NCBI GenBank assembly: GCA_020631215.1
Contig: JAHDHS010000005.1
Location: 1 to 64,000 of the forward strand
Reading direction: 5' to 3'
Source: Hellea sp.
GTDB taxonomy: Bacteria; Pseudomonadota; Alphaproteobacteria; Caulobacterales; Maricaulaceae
DNA length: 64,000 nucleotides
Shown here piece after piece: positions 27,071-36,345 of this stretch. A program made the translations under genes and the position numbers. The notes beneath the pieces were generated by a model, which saw only the letters and a list, made by a program, of their open reading frames with translations, did not search any database and was not told the origin of the DNA. Position 1 is the first letter of the stretch, and each line of letters opens with the position of its first letter.

Positions 27071-27457
27071 CTAGGCTTCGTCGCGTTCAAGCTTGGCGAT
27101 GAAGTCTTTTATTTTTTCAAGTTCCGCCTCGGAGGTTTTTTCATTCCCCAGGGCGTGCATGACCAGTTCGGAGACAGAGTCGCTAAACGCCGTCTCAACG
27201 AAGCGGTCAAATAGACGCGATTTGGTTTCGGCCTCGGAGACCGAGGCGCGGTAATTATAGGATTTACCTTCGCCCGGCTCCCGCGTGACGAGGCCTTTTT
27301 CAAAGAGTCGCTGCATTTGTTTCAGCGTGGTCGTATAGCCGACATCCTTCTTGGCACTCAGGATCTCGTGTACGGTCTTGACGCTACAGGGCTGACGCTC
27401 CCACAGAACACTCAAGATAGCTGTTTCAGCAGCAGATGGTTTTCGTTTCGCTTTCAT
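27071..27457 (-). CDS. blaI: BlaI/MecI/CopY-family transcriptional repressor
   Basis: 128 residues with an N-terminal winged helix (AAETAILSVLWERQPCSVKTVHEIL, then YTTTLKQMQRLFEKGLV) and a C-terminal dimerisation helix bundle. Repressors of this family are cut or released when the partner M56 peptidase senses a signal. The gene is first in the order blaI - M56/M23 - TonB receptor, with gaps of 20 and 28 nt. Two palindromes upstream (27472-27485 and 27505-27514) share the ACGAC/GTCGT theme and are probable operators for autoregulation. Confidence 0.92.
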   Translation of the reverse strand: MKAKRKPSAAETAILSVLWERQPCSVKTVHEILSAKKDVGYTTTLKQMQRLFEKGLVTREPGEGKSYNYRASVSEAETKSRLFDRFVETAFSDSVSELVMHALGNEKTSEAELEKIKDFIAKLERDEA

Positions 27458-27471
27458 AGGACCCCTGTTAA

Positions 27472-27485
27472 ACGACGATTGTCGT
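27472..27485. promoter_or_regulatory. Putative BlaI operator 1 (ACGAC-N4-GTCGT)
   Basis: Perfect 5-bp inverted repeat ACGAC and GTCGT separated by GATT. It lies 15 nt upstream of the blaI start codon, where bound repressor would block transcription or initiation. GTCGT recurs in the second site. Confidence 0.6.
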
Positions 27486-27504
27486 TTTGAAAAGTTACAA
27501 AAAA

Positions 27505-27514
27505 GACATATGTC
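27505..27514. promoter_or_regulatory. Putative BlaI operator 2 (GACATATGTC)
   Basis: Perfect 10-bp palindrome, followed by GT so that it also carries GTCGT. Its ACATATGT core equals the core of known Bla/Mec operators. It lies 48 nt upstream of blaI, 31 bp (about three helical turns) centre to centre from the first site. Confidence 0.6.
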
Positions 27515-27519
27515 GTAAT

Positions 27520-27535
27520 CGTTGAAATTTCAACG
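27520..27535. promoter_or_regulatory. Palindrome CGTTGAAATTTCAACG
   Basis: 16-bp perfect palindrome between hutC and blaI. The 20-mer it belongs to (27521-27540) recurs with one mismatch at 56995-57014, upstream of the cupin-like gene. It could be a regulator site or part of a small repeat. Confidence 0.4.
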
Positions 27536-27551
27536 AGTTTCTGAAGCTTTA

Positions 27552-28244
27552 TTATGTGACGTCAGCTGTCTCGGTGACAACCTGATACTGAGCGGCATCA
27601 TGAGACAGCCTGACCCGGGTCAAAGGTACGGTTTTCAGAGTCGTCTGCCGCTCAACAATAAAAACCGGACGGCCCGTTGTTATCTTTAAATGCGTAACAT
27701 CCAGCGCGCTGGCCAGCTCTGCCCGGAGATAGGTTCTGATCGAAGAATATGGCACTTGCGCGACCAGCCATTCATTCGGGCTAATCGTTTTAAAACTTTC
27801 ATCCCGCGCTTTGGGTATAGCTGTCAGGTTTATCAGCCTGTCCTCCAGCTGAAATGGTCGCCCATCTTTCAGATGAAGCGCCAATACATGTTTCAAGCTG
27901 GCTGTTTTAAAAAACCCCGTTTCATCCTTCTCAGGGCTGTGAATATCTGACGATAGCAATTTATATCCATATTGCGCGCCGGAGCTTTCAATCTCATGAC
28001 GAATGATAGGGATGTTGAGTGTGGACATGTGAGACCGCCGGTCAACAACGCGCGTACCAGCTTTGCGGCGGCGTTCAATCAAACCCGCTTCCACCAGACT
28101 TGATAAGGCCCGCCTGATCGTTCCGCGGGCGACATCAAATTCTTTCGCTAATTGCTCCTCATGTGGCAGCGTGCTCCCGGCGGGCCAAGTCTGATTATTG
28201 ATCCGTTCCAGAATGGTGGCGCGTATGTCCTCATAGGGGTGCAT
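27552..28244 (-). CDS. hutC: Histidine utilisation repressor HutC (GntR family, UTRA domain)
   Basis: About 230 residues. The N-terminal winged helix reads YEDIRATILERINNQTWPAG, then EEQLAKEFDVARGTIRRAL, then GLIERRRKAGTRV. The UTRA effector domain (about 90-225) follows and would bind urocanate, which releases the DNA. An in-frame GTG at 28259 gives five more residues. Divergent from hutI; the palindrome between them at 28298-28321 is the likely operator, controlling both directions. Confidence 0.92.
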   Translation of the reverse strand: MHPYEDIRATILERINNQTWPAGSTLPHEEQLAKEFDVARGTIRRALSSLVEAGLIERRRKAGTRVVDRRSHMSTLNIPIIRHEIESSGAQYGYKLLSSDIHSPEKDETGFFKTASLKHVLALHLKDGRPFQLEDRLINLTAIPKARDESFKTISPNEWLVAQVPYSSIRTYLRAELASALDVTHLKITTGRPVFIVERQTTLKTVPLTRVRLSHDAAQYQVVTETADVT

Positions 28245-28297
28245 AGGAAAGACACTCACTTTGTTGAGAATAAAGTCAAGAATGATTTGACCATAAT

Positions 28298-28321
28298 ATT
28301 ATTATGTATATACATAATAAT
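28298..28321. promoter_or_regulatory. Putative HutC operator, 24-bp perfect palindrome
   Basis: The sequence around the TGTATATACA core is a perfect inverted repeat for 12 bp on each side, AT-rich outside the core. TGTATATACA-like cores are typical of HutC operators. It ends 17 nt before the hutI start, in the divergent hutC-hutI promoter region. Confidence 0.82.
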
Positions 28322-28338
28322 GAAGCTGAGAGGCGGTC

Positions 28339-29538
28339 ATGCAACCACATATTTACACCAATGCCGTTTTAGCAACCGTGACTGGGACGTCCAGCTATGG
28401 CTTGATCCAACAGGGCGCTTTGGTTTTCGGCTCTGACAGGATTTTATACGCCGGGCCTCAATCGGATTTGCCGGACAGCTATGCCGGTTTGCTGTCTCAA
28501 AATTTGGGCGGGCGGCTTGTCACGCCCGGCCTCATCGATTGCCATACGCATTTGATTTATGGTGGTTCGCGGGCAGAAGAATTTGAGATGCGCCTGAACG
28601 GGGCCAGCTATGAAGACATCGCCCGCGCGGGCGGCGGCATCATGTCCACCGTCAAAGCCACCAGAGAGGCCAGTGACGATCAGCTTCTCTCCGCTGCATT
28701 GACCCGATTGGACAATCTGATCACCGAAGGTGTTACGACCGTTGAGATTAAATCCGGTTACGGCCTGAACCGGGAGACCGAGCTGCGAATGTTGCGGCTG
28801 GCCCGTAAGCTTGAAACACTTCGCCCTGTTCGTATCAGCACAACTTATCTTGGGGCCCATGCCATCCCCAAGGATATGAGCGCAGATGAGTATATGGATG
28901 TTATCTGCATTTCGGCATTGCGAGAGGCTCATAGCGAAGGCTTGGTCGATATGGTGGATGGGTTTTGCGAAAATATCGCCTTCAGCCCCGCACAAATTAA
29001 GCGGTTGTTCAAGGTTGCTCAGGAACTTGGCTTACCTGTCAAACTTCATGCCGAACAATTATCCCCCCAGGGCGGAACCTCTTTGGCGGCCAAATATGGC
29101 GCTCTCTCCGCTGAGCATCTGGAATATGTCACAGATGACGACATTGCCGCCATGGCCAAAGCAGGCACTGTGGCAACCTTGCTACCCGGCGCGTTTTATT
29201 TCCTCAAGGAAACCAAAAAACCGCCTATCGACAAATTCCGGCAGGCGGGCATAGCCATAGCCATTTCCACGGACAGTAATCCCGGCAGCTCCCCCATGAG
29301 CTCTATCCTGCTGGCGATGAATATGGGCGCGACTTTGTTCGGGCTGACCCCGGAGGAATGTCTGCGCGGGGTCACGGTCAACGCCGCCAAAGCCTTGGGA
29401 CTAAAAGACACCGGCACGCTCGCCGAAGGGCAGCGCGCGGATATTGCCATTTGGGATGTCGCCCATCCTGCGGAACTGACCTACCGTATGGGGGATGCCC
29501 CGCTTTACAAGAGATTTTTCGGAGGCGCGGAATGCTAA
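28339..29538 (+). CDS. hutI: Imidazolonepropionase
   Basis: Third step of histidine degradation: hydrolyses imidazolonepropionate to N-formimidoylglutamate. 399 residues, amidohydrolase fold. Metal-binding His residues are in [19 protein letters not shown] (HxH, about 70), in LHAEQ (about 240) and in the STDSNPGS segment (Asp near 315). GAGAGGCGG precedes the ATG. It is first in the order hutIHUG, just after the palindromic operator. It overlaps hutH by 7 nt (ATGCTAA). Confidence 0.96.
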   Translation: MQPHIYTNAVLATVTGTSSYGLIQQGALVFGSDRILYAGPQSDLPDSYAGLLSQNLGGRLVTPGLIDCHTHLIYGGSRAEEFEMRLNGASYEDIARAGGGIMSTVKATREASDDQLLSAALTRLDNLITEGVTTVEIKSGYGLNRETELRMLRLARKLETLRPVRISTTYLGAHAIPKDMSADEYMDVICISALREAHSEGLVDMVDGFCENIAFSPAQIKRLFKVAQELGLPVKLHAEQLSPQGGTSLAAKYGALSAEHLEYVTDDDIAAMAKAGTVATLLPGAFYFLKETKKPPIDKFRQAGIAIAISTDSNPGSSPMSSILLAMNMGATLFGLTPEECLRGVTVNAAKALGLKDTGTLAEGQRADIAIWDVAHPAELTYRMGDAPLYKRFFGGAEC

Positions 29539-31070
29539 CCCTAAGACCCGGACATGTCAGCCTGTCATCGCTGGAGCAAATCTGGCGGAGTGAGTCACCG
29601 GTCAAATTAAATATTGAGTCCTATGATGCCATTCACGAAGCGGCCAAACGCGTTGAAGCCGCAGCGGCGGGCGATGAAGCCGTTTACGGCGTCAATACGG
29701 GCTTTGGAAAACTGGCCTCTATCCGCATCGCGCCGGAAGATACGGCGACTTTGCAGCGCAATTTGATCCTCTCTCATTGTTGCGGCGTGGGCGAGACGAC
29801 GCCCCGCCCCATCACGCGCCTGATGATGGTACTAAAACTGATCTCATTAGGACGCGGAGCCTCCGGCGTGCGGGAAGAAACTGTCCGCCTGATTGAGGAC
29901 ATGCTGGAAAAAGGCGTCACCCCGATTGTCCCCGCCCAAGGATCGGTCGGAGCCTCCGGCGATCTGGCCCCCCTCGCCCATATGGCCGCCGTCATGATCG
30001 GCAGCGGCGAAGCCGAATATAAAGGCAAAATCTATCCCGGCGACAAAGCTTTGAAACGTGCGAGGCTAAAACCCATCACGCTCGGCCCCAAGGAAGGGCT
30101 GGCGCTAATTAATGGCACGCAATTCTCCACCGCCTATGCCTTGGCCGGATTATTCGAGGCGCAGCACGCCGCCAATATTTCTCTGCTCTCTTCCACCTTG
30201 TCCATGGACGCCGCCATGGCCTCAACCGCGCCGCTCCTGCCGGAAATCCATGAGCTACGTGGTCATCCCGGACAGATCAAAGCCGCCGCGACTATGCGCG
30301 ATTTATTAGAAGACAGTGAAATCCGAAATTCCCACCGCGAAGACGACCCGCGCGTTCAAGACCCTTATTGCATGCGCTGCCAGCCGCAAGTCGTGGGCGC
30401 GGCCATGGATATGCTCTCCCTCGCCGCCACGACCTTGCGCCGCGAGGCTAATGCGGCGACTGATAATCCGCTGGTTTTGACCCAGGAAAACCGTATTGTC
30501 TCCGGCGGAAATTTCCACGCCGAACCTGTCGCTTTCGCCGCCGATATGATCGCGCTGGCGCTGGCCGAGATTGGCGCCATATCACAGCGCCGTATCGCGC
30601 TGCTGGTTGATCCCACGCTGAGTTTTGACTTACCGCCCTTCTTGGCCGCAGATCCGGGGCTGAACTCCGGCATGATGATCGCCGAAGTCGCCAGCGCCGC
30701 CCTGATGAGCGAGAATAAACATCTCGCCAATCCCTGCTCGACTGACTCCACGCCGACATCTGCCAATCAGGAAGATCATGTCAGCATGGCCGCCCATGGC
30801 GCAAGACGCCTCGCGCGCATGGCGGATAATCTGTTCCACATTCTGGGCATTGAAATTTTCTGCGGCGCCGAAGGTATTCGCCACCGCGCGCCCATCAAAA
30901 CCAGCACGGCCTTGCAAGCCGCGATTAAAACCTTTGGACAAGAGGTTGAGCCTTTGACCGAAGACCGCTTCCTGGCCCCAAGCCTGAAGATAGCCGCCGA
31001 TCTGGCGCGGGGGACAGAGTTAATTGACGCCACAAAAATTGACTTTCCAAAATTGGAGACCGCCGCATGA
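29532..31070 (+). CDS. hutH: Histidine ammonia-lyase
   Basis: First step: deaminates histidine to urocanate. 512 residues. The electrophilic MIO cofactor forms from Ala141-Ser142-Gly143 in [25 protein letters not shown] near residue 51 holds the catalytic Tyr, and the conserved [12 protein letters not shown] segment (here [15 protein letters not shown]) follows. A longer in-frame reading beginning at 29358 would run into hutI and is rejected; ATG 29532 overlaps the hutI stop. It shares an ATGA overlap with hutU. Confidence 0.97.
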   Translation: MLTLRPGHVSLSSLEQIWRSESPVKLNIESYDAIHEAAKRVEAAAAGDEAVYGVNTGFGKLASIRIAPEDTATLQRNLILSHCCGVGETTPRPITRLMMVLKLISLGRGASGVREETVRLIEDMLEKGVTPIVPAQGSVGASGDLAPLAHMAAVMIGSGEAEYKGKIYPGDKALKRARLKPITLGPKEGLALINGTQFSTAYALAGLFEAQHAANISLLSSTLSMDAAMASTAPLLPEIHELRGHPGQIKAAATMRDLLEDSEIRNSHREDDPRVQDPYCMRCQPQVVGAAMDMLSLAATTLRREANAATDNPLVLTQENRIVSGGNFHAEPVAFAADMIALALAEIGAISQRRIALLVDPTLSFDLPPFLAADPGLNSGMMIAEVASAALMSENKHLANPCSTDSTPTSANQEDHVSMAAHGARRLARMADNLFHILGIEIFCGAEGIRHRAPIKTSTALQAAIKTFGQEVEPLTEDRFLAPSLKIAADLARGTELIDATKIDFPKLETAA

Positions 31071-32737
31071 GTAACCGATTTAAAAATGCCCGCGAAGTCC
31101 GTCCGCCGACGGGCACTCAACTGACCACGAAAAGCTGGCTGACCGAAGCCCCGCTGCGCATGCTCATGAATAATCTGCATCCTGATGTCGCGGAGAACCC
31201 CGATGAGCTGGTCGTCTATGGCGGGATCGGTCGCGCAGCCCGCGACTGGCAAAGCTTTGATCAGATCGTGGACAGCCTCAAAAAACTGGAAGCTGATGAA
31301 ACGCTTCTTGTCCAATCCGGTAAGCCGGTTGGCGTGTTCAGCACCCATGAAAACGCCCCGCGCGTTTTGATTGCCAATTCCAATCTGGTGCCGAATTGGG
31401 CCAATTGGGATCACTTTAACGAGCTCGATAAAAAAGGCCTCGCCATGTATGGCCAAATGACCGCCGGGTCGTGGATTTACATCGGCACGCAAGGCATTGT
31501 GCAAGGCACTTATGAAACCTTTGTCGAAGCGGGGCGGCAGCATTATAATGGCGATCTGACAGGCAAATGGATTTTGACCGCCGGGCTGGGCGGTATGGGC
31601 GGGGCGCAGCCTCTGGCCGCTGTCATGGCTGGGGCCTCTTGTCTGGCGATCGAATGTGACGAGACCCGCATCGATTTTCGCCTGCGGACAAAATATGTCG
31701 ATGAGAAAACCGACAGCCTGGACGAAGCCCTAGAGATGATTGACCGCTGGACGAAGGCGGGCGAGGCGAAATCTGTCGGCCTGCTCGGCAATGCCGCCGA
31801 GATTGTGCCCGAACTTTATCGGCGCGGCGTGCGGCCCGACATGGTCACAGATCAAACCAGCGCACATGACCCGATTAATGGCTATCTGCCGGCCGGATGG
31901 ACCATGGCAGACTGGCTGGAAAAACGCGAGTCCGACCCCAAAGCCGTCGAGCGAGCGGCCCGCGCCAGTATGAAAACCCATGTCGCGGCCATGGTGGACT
32001 TCTGGAATGACGGCGTTCCGACGCTGGATTACGGCAATAATATTCGCCAAGTCGCCAAGGATGAGGGGCTGGAAAACGCCTTTGCTTTCCCGGGCTTTGT
32101 GCCCGCCTATATCCGCCCGCTTTTCTGCCGCGGCATCGGGCCGTTTCGCTGGTGCGCGCTCTCCGGCGACCCGAAAGATATTTACAAGACCGACGCCAAG
32201 GTCAAAGAGCTCATCCCCGATGATGCGCATCTTCACAACTGGCTGGATATGGCGCGGGAGCGGATCAGCTTCCAAGGTCTGCCTGCGCGGATTTGCTGGG
32301 TTGGGCTGGGCCTGCGTGATAAATTAGGGCTCGCCTTTAACGAGATGGTTCGCACTGGCGAGCTTTCCGCGCCTGTCGTCATTGGGCGGGACCATTTGGA
32401 TAGCGGCTCTGTTGCCTCCCCCAACCGCGAGACCGAGGCCATGAAAGACGGCTCTGATGCGGTCTCTGATTGGCCGCTGCTCAATGCCATGCTGAATATA
32501 GCGGGCGGAGCAACTTGGGTCTCGCTGCATCATGGCGGCGGCGTGGGGATGGGTTATTCCCAACATTCGGGCATGGTGATTTGTTGTGACGGCACTAAAG
32601 AGGCCGATGCCCGCATTAAAAATGTGCTCTGGAATGATCCGGCCACAGGGGTTATGCGCCATGCCGATGCGGGATATGACATTGCCAAAGACTGCGCCCG
32701 CGAACATGCGCTTAACCTGCCGGGGATTTTGACTTAA
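31067..32737 (+). CDS. hutU: Urocanate hydratase
   Basis: Second step: hydrates urocanate to imidazolonepropionate using tightly bound NAD+ as electrophile. 556 residues, the usual length. [11 protein letters not shown], the Rossmann sequence [14 protein letters not shown] (with the NAD-binding glycines) and [16 protein letters not shown] (with the catalytic-loop Cys) are as in characterised enzymes. It starts in the ATGA overlap with hutH, and hutG follows with no intervening base. Confidence 0.97.
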   Translation: MSNRFKNAREVRPPTGTQLTTKSWLTEAPLRMLMNNLHPDVAENPDELVVYGGIGRAARDWQSFDQIVDSLKKLEADETLLVQSGKPVGVFSTHENAPRVLIANSNLVPNWANWDHFNELDKKGLAMYGQMTAGSWIYIGTQGIVQGTYETFVEAGRQHYNGDLTGKWILTAGLGGMGGAQPLAAVMAGASCLAIECDETRIDFRLRTKYVDEKTDSLDEALEMIDRWTKAGEAKSVGLLGNAAEIVPELYRRGVRPDMVTDQTSAHDPINGYLPAGWTMADWLEKRESDPKAVERAARASMKTHVAAMVDFWNDGVPTLDYGNNIRQVAKDEGLENAFAFPGFVPAYIRPLFCRGIGPFRWCALSGDPKDIYKTDAKVKELIPDDAHLHNWLDMARERISFQGLPARICWVGLGLRDKLGLAFNEMVRTGELSAPVVIGRDHLDSGSVASPNRETEAMKDGSDAVSDWPLLNAMLNIAGGATWVSLHHGGGVGMGYSQHSGMVICCDGTKEADARIKNVLWNDPATGVMRHADAGYDIAKDCAREHALNLPGILT

Positions 32738-33664
32738 ATGCCAGCCACACACATAGCGCCAAAACCATGGACAGGCCGCAATGATCCCGAAGATGGAGAT
32801 CTCGCGCGCCGTTTGCATCACATTGCCGGACATAAGGGTGATAGCGCCCTATTAGGCTTTGCCTGCGAAGCCGGGGTGGCCCGAAATAAAGGCCGCGTCG
32901 GGGCCAAACAAGGCCCCACCACAATCCGGAAAGCCATGTCCAATCTCGCCGCGCCGGATGACGCGAAAGGCTTTGGCGATTTGGGCGATATCGATGTCAC
33001 GGGTAATGACCTCGAAGCCGGACATGAAACACTCAGCCAGCATATTGACGACGCCCTTGGCACATATAAGCGGCTGGTCGTGCTGGGCGGCGGCCATGAA
33101 ACCGCCTATGGCAGCTATCTGGGCCTGTCCCGGCATTATGCCGATCAGCGCATCGGTATCATTAATCTGGATGCCCATCTGGATTTACGCAATATCGGAG
33201 AGGCCGGCCCCTCCTCCGGAACGCCGTTTAATCAGATACGCGAATTGAACCCGGATCGCTTTGATTATCTCTGTCTAGGCGTGGCCGCAGAGTCGAACAC
33301 ACAATCGCTGATACAGCGCGCTAAAGACTGGCAGGTCGGCATAGTGACCGATCATGAATTAATCGCCGATCAGCGCGCGGCGAATGATAAAATTGCCAAG
33401 CTGATTGATCGAAACGATATTATCTATCTGACCATCGACATTGATCTTATGCCGCAATTCGAAGCCCCCGGCGTGTCCGCCCCGGCCGCGCGCGGCGTGC
33501 CATTTAAAAAAGTTGAATATTTGGTCAATTATATTCTGCAAACTTGCGGAAAAGCGAAGTGCCCCCTGCCCCTCGCGGACATCGTCGAGCTGTCTCCGCC
33601 TCATGATCATGACGGCATCACCGCCAAACGCGCCGCCTATCTCGCGCGGCGATTGCTTTTCTAA
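32738..33664 (+). CDS. hutG: Formimidoylglutamase
   Basis: Final step: splits N-formimidoylglutamate into glutamate and formamide. 308 residues, arginase/ureohydrolase fold with the two-manganese site in GGGHETAYG, NLDAHLDLR and TIDIDLM. The one-step HutG route is chosen over HutF because there is no deiminase gene here. Last gene of hutIHUG, directly joined to hutU. No clear terminator follows; a 434-nt spacer with repeats does. Confidence 0.94.
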   Translation: MPATHIAPKPWTGRNDPEDGDLARRLHHIAGHKGDSALLGFACEAGVARNKGRVGAKQGPTTIRKAMSNLAAPDDAKGFGDLGDIDVTGNDLEAGHETLSQHIDDALGTYKRLVVLGGGHETAYGSYLGLSRHYADQRIGIINLDAHLDLRNIGEAGPSSGTPFNQIRELNPDRFDYLCLGVAAESNTQSLIQRAKDWQVGIVTDHELIADQRAANDKIAKLIDRNDIIYLTIDIDLMPQFEAPGVSAPAARGVPFKKVEYLVNYILQTCGKAKCPLPLADIVELSPPHDHDGITAKRAAYLARRLLF

Positions 33665-33717
33665 CCTGTTAATTGAATCCACGTTTTCCCGAAATTTTCC
33701 TGTGTGCTTTCATGGGC

Positions 33718-33885
33718 TTGTAAAATAATCACCCATTTGAGTCCGCATCTTTTGAGATGGAGGTATTTTATAGTTGTTCTTTTGACCTTGGGACAGGTAA
33801 CCGGTCAGTTGCTAGGTCAGGAGACGGTGCGGGTTGAGCGCTGGGTGGTGACACATTCGGTTGTGCCGGGCCTGCTGGCGAGAGC
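33718..33885 (+). repeat. 168-nt dispersed repeat, copy A
   Basis: Colinear, without gaps, with the reverse complement of 48728-48895; I count about 26 differences in 168 nt. The first 27 nt (TTGTAAAATAATCACCCATT...) and the last about 70 nt are almost unchanged, while the middle is variable. It lies just after hutG. One reading frame stays open through both copies, but most changes alter the residues, so I do not call a gene. Confidence 0.88.
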
Positions 33886-33938
33886 CCCACTTGCCACGAC
33901 TGCGAGGTAACCTTGGGCCGCCAGCATAAAACGCATCG

Positions 33939-34011
33939 CCGCAGGGTCAGTGATCCCGCGTAAAATATGAACCAACCCCCACGGTGTCCGTCGCGGACAC
34001 TGACCCTGCGG
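33939..34011. repeat. Nested inverted repeat in the hutG - hydrolase spacer
   Basis: Outer arms CCGCAGGGTCAGTG (33939-33952) and CACTGACCCTGCGG (33998-34011) pair perfectly. A second hairpin, GTGTCCG/CGGACAC with a TCG loop (33984-34000), overlaps the second outer arm, so the two structures exclude each other. No T tract follows. REP-like element or RNA switch-like structure are both possible. The rest of 33665-34098 apart from this and repeat A shows nothing I recognise. Confidence 0.7.
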
Positions 34012-34098
34012 GCAGTCCTTACCTCAAGGATATGACTTCAATGTCGTTCTCTCGATAGGCGACCGCACATATTCCTGTGCTCTGTTATTTGAAATTGT

Positions 34099-34935
34099 CT
34101 AGTCTATGAGACTCTCTTGGATATCTCTGGGCCTCAACGCGTCCAGTACAATCTCCCGCCCGCCAAGTGCCCAGAGATTAGTATGATGGCCGCCCTTAAA
34201 AATGCGGTGCTGTTTTGGGCCTTGATAGGCATCATAAAGGCGCTGACCTTCGGCAGTCGGGATGACTCTGTCTGCGGTGCCATGTGTCCAATAGAGAGGC
34301 ACATCTATCGCTTGAATGGCGAGGTCGGACCGGTATTGATCTTTCATCAACCAGCGCACCGGCAGGAATTTCATTCGCATTCGGCCCATATCCAGCGCCG
34401 AATAAAAGGGCGCGTCCAAAAACAGGCGCTTGGGCGGATGGTCTTGGGCCAATTGCACAGCAATGCCAGCGCCGAGGGATGTGCCGTAATAATTGATCGG
34501 GGCATTGTTTGTGTTCAGCTCGTCAAGCATAAGCCGCTGAGTTCGGGCGCTCTTGACGATTGCCGTTTGCGATATCCCGCTGCGCCCCGGGGCCAGGCCT
34601 GGATAGCCGGGATAGCCGACGCTCCACACGCCATGGCCGGCGGCAATCAGATCGGCGAACATGTCGTAATGGGAATAGACGGCCGAGCCATTACCATGAA
34701 ACACCATGACGATATCCGCGTCCGGACGGGAGGGCGGGTGCCACCAGGCTGTTGACCAATTTGTTTCACTGGTTCGGATTTCAATTTCCTGCATATCCGG
34801 CAGGCCGACCGCCTCCGGCGTCAGGTAAACATTCGGCGGGAAATAGAGCAGCTTGCGCTGCAACAGATAAGCCGCTGTGACGACAACCAAATAAAGCGTG
34901 AGCGCGAAGACCAAAATGATCTTCACGGCATTCAT
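34099..34935 (-). CDS. Membrane-anchored alpha/beta hydrolase
   Basis: 278 residues. An N-terminal membrane helix (IILVFALTLYLVVVTAAYLL) leads to an alpha/beta hydrolase domain. The oxyanion strand is VMVFHGNGS, the nucleophile elbow is GTSLG (Ser near 161), and the catalytic His is in GGHHTNLW. The type resembles Bem46/ABHD13-like serine hydrolases; substrate unknown. It starts directly after the pntB stop (0 nt), so it is the last gene of the transhydrogenase operon, though no role with it is known. Confidence 0.87.
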   Translation of the reverse strand: MNAVKIILVFALTLYLVVVTAAYLLQRKLLYFPPNVYLTPEAVGLPDMQEIEIRTSETNWSTAWWHPPSRPDADIVMVFHGNGSAVYSHYDMFADLIAAGHGVWSVGYPGYPGLAPGRSGISQTAIVKSARTQRLMLDELNTNNAPINYYGTSLGAGIAVQLAQDHPPKRLFLDAPFYSALDMGRMRMKFLPVRWLMKDQYRSDLAIQAIDVPLYWTHGTADRVIPTAEGQRLYDAYQGPKQHRIFKGGHHTNLWALGGREIVLDALRPRDIQESLID

Positions 34936-36345
34936 TTACAGCGCCTTGATGATTTCTTCGACCATTTTCTTGGCATCAGAGAGCAGCATCATCGTGCCGT
35001 CGCGATAAAACAGGTCATTATCAATACCGGCATAGCCCGGCGAGAGCGAGCGTTTCACAAAGAGAACGGTCGCGGCCTTGTCGACATCCAAAATCGGCAT
35101 GCCCGCAATCGGGCTTTGCGGATCGGTTTTGGCCGCCGGATTGGTCACGTCATTCGCGCCAATCACAAAGGCGACATCGGCATTGGAAAATTCGGAGTTG
35201 ATGTCTTCCAGTTCGAACACTTCATCATAGGGCACATTGGCTTCGGCGAGCAGGACATTCATATGGCCCGGCATACGGCCCGCGACGGGGTGGATGGCAT
35301 AGACAACATCCACGCCTTCTTCTTTGAGCGTATCAGCCATTTCACGCACAGCATGCTGGGCCTGTGCCACGGCGAGGCCATAGCCCGGCACGATAATGAC
35401 CTTGGAGGCGTTCTTCATGATGAAGGCCGCGTCTTCGGCGCTGCCGCGTTTGACGGGACGCTGTTCTTTATCGCCGTCCCCTGTGCTGGCCGCTTCGGCC
35501 CCGAAGCCGCCAAGGATAACAGAGATAAAGCCGCGGTTCATCGCCTTGCACATAATATAAGACAGGATCGCGCCGGAGGACCCGACAAGCGCGCCCACGA
35601 TAATCAAAGCGAGATTGCCGAGCGTAAAGCCCAACGCGGCCGCCGCCCAGCCCGAATAGGAGTTCAGCATAGACACGACGACCGGCATATCCGCGCCGCC
35701 AATTGGAATAATCAGCAGGAAGCCCAGAATGAACGTCACCGCCAGCAATATCCAGATCAGCATCGGGTCTGCCCCGCCCGATTTCATCATCATACCAACC
35801 AATACAGCCGTACCGACAGCAAGGCCTAAATTAATCAAATGCCGCGCGGGCAGCATAATCGGCGCGCCGGACATGTTGCCATTGAGCTTTAAAAAGGCAA
35901 TGACAGAGCCGGAAAAAGTAATCGCGCCAATCGCTGCGCCCAAGGCCAGTTCCAGCATCGAGACGGGTTTGATAGCCCCCACCGCGCCAATGCCGAAATC
36001 ATCCGGGCTGAAAAAGGCGGCAACCGCCACGAGAACAGCGGCCATACCCACAAGGCTATGGAAAGCCGCGACAAGCTGCGGCATGTCAGTCATCGGGATT
36101 TTCTTGGCGATCAGTGCGCCAACAACCCCGCCTATGGCAAGACCGCCGCCAGCCAGCAGCAAGCCCATGCCGTTCAGTCCTGCGACTAAAATGGTGGTGA
36201 CAATCGCAATCGCGATCCCGATCATGCCGAACATATTCCCCCGGCGGGACGTCTCAGGCGAGGAAAGCCCGCGAAGCGCGAGAATAAAAAGAACGGCTGA
36301 AACCGTGTATAGAACTGCGGCGAGATTGGCTGAGAGCTGGGGCAT
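34936..36345 (-). CDS. pntB: NAD(P) transhydrogenase subunit beta
   Basis: Proton-translocating transhydrogenase, NADP-binding part: 469 residues. About nine membrane helices (1-275) are followed by a soluble domain (about 290-469) with VIIVPGYGLAVAQAQHAV, AIHPVAGRMPGHMNVLLAEA and the end YAGIDNDLFYRDGTMMLLSDAKK. It uses the proton gradient to reduce NADP+ with NADH. It abuts pntAB with no spacing and the hydrolase gene downstream. Confidence 0.97.
   Translation of the reverse strand: MPQLSANLAAVLYTVSAVLFILALRGLSSPETSRRGNMFGMIGIAIAIVTTILVAGLNGMGLLLAGGGLAIGGVVGALIAKKIPMTDMPQLVAAFHSLVGMAAVLVAVAAFFSPDDFGIGAVGAIKPVSMLELALGAAIGAITFSGSVIAFLKLNGNMSGAPIMLPARHLINLGLAVGTAVLVGMMMKSGGADPMLIWILLAVTFILGFLLIIPIGGADMPVVVSMLNSYSGWAAAALGFTLGNLALIIVGALVGSSGAILSYIMCKAMNRGFISVILGGFGAEAASTGDGDKEQRPVKRGSAEDAAFIMKNASKVIIVPGYGLAVAQAQHAVREMADTLKEEGVDVVYAIHPVAGRMPGHMNVLLAEANVPYDEVFELEDINSEFSNADVAFVIGANDVTNPAAKTDPQSPIAGMPILDVDKAATVLFVKRSLSPGYAGIDNDLFYRDGTMMLLSDAKKMVEEIIKAL

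Noticed and set aside
27472-28321. Integration or att site near the palindromes
   Set aside because: No integrase, tRNA or flanking direct repeat is present; the palindromes fit operator positions of blaI and hut.
33704-33910. Open frame of 68 codons after hutG
   Set aside because: It is largely the 168-nt repeat; the partner copy at 48728 differs mostly at residue-changing sites and has no matching start, so coding is unsupported.
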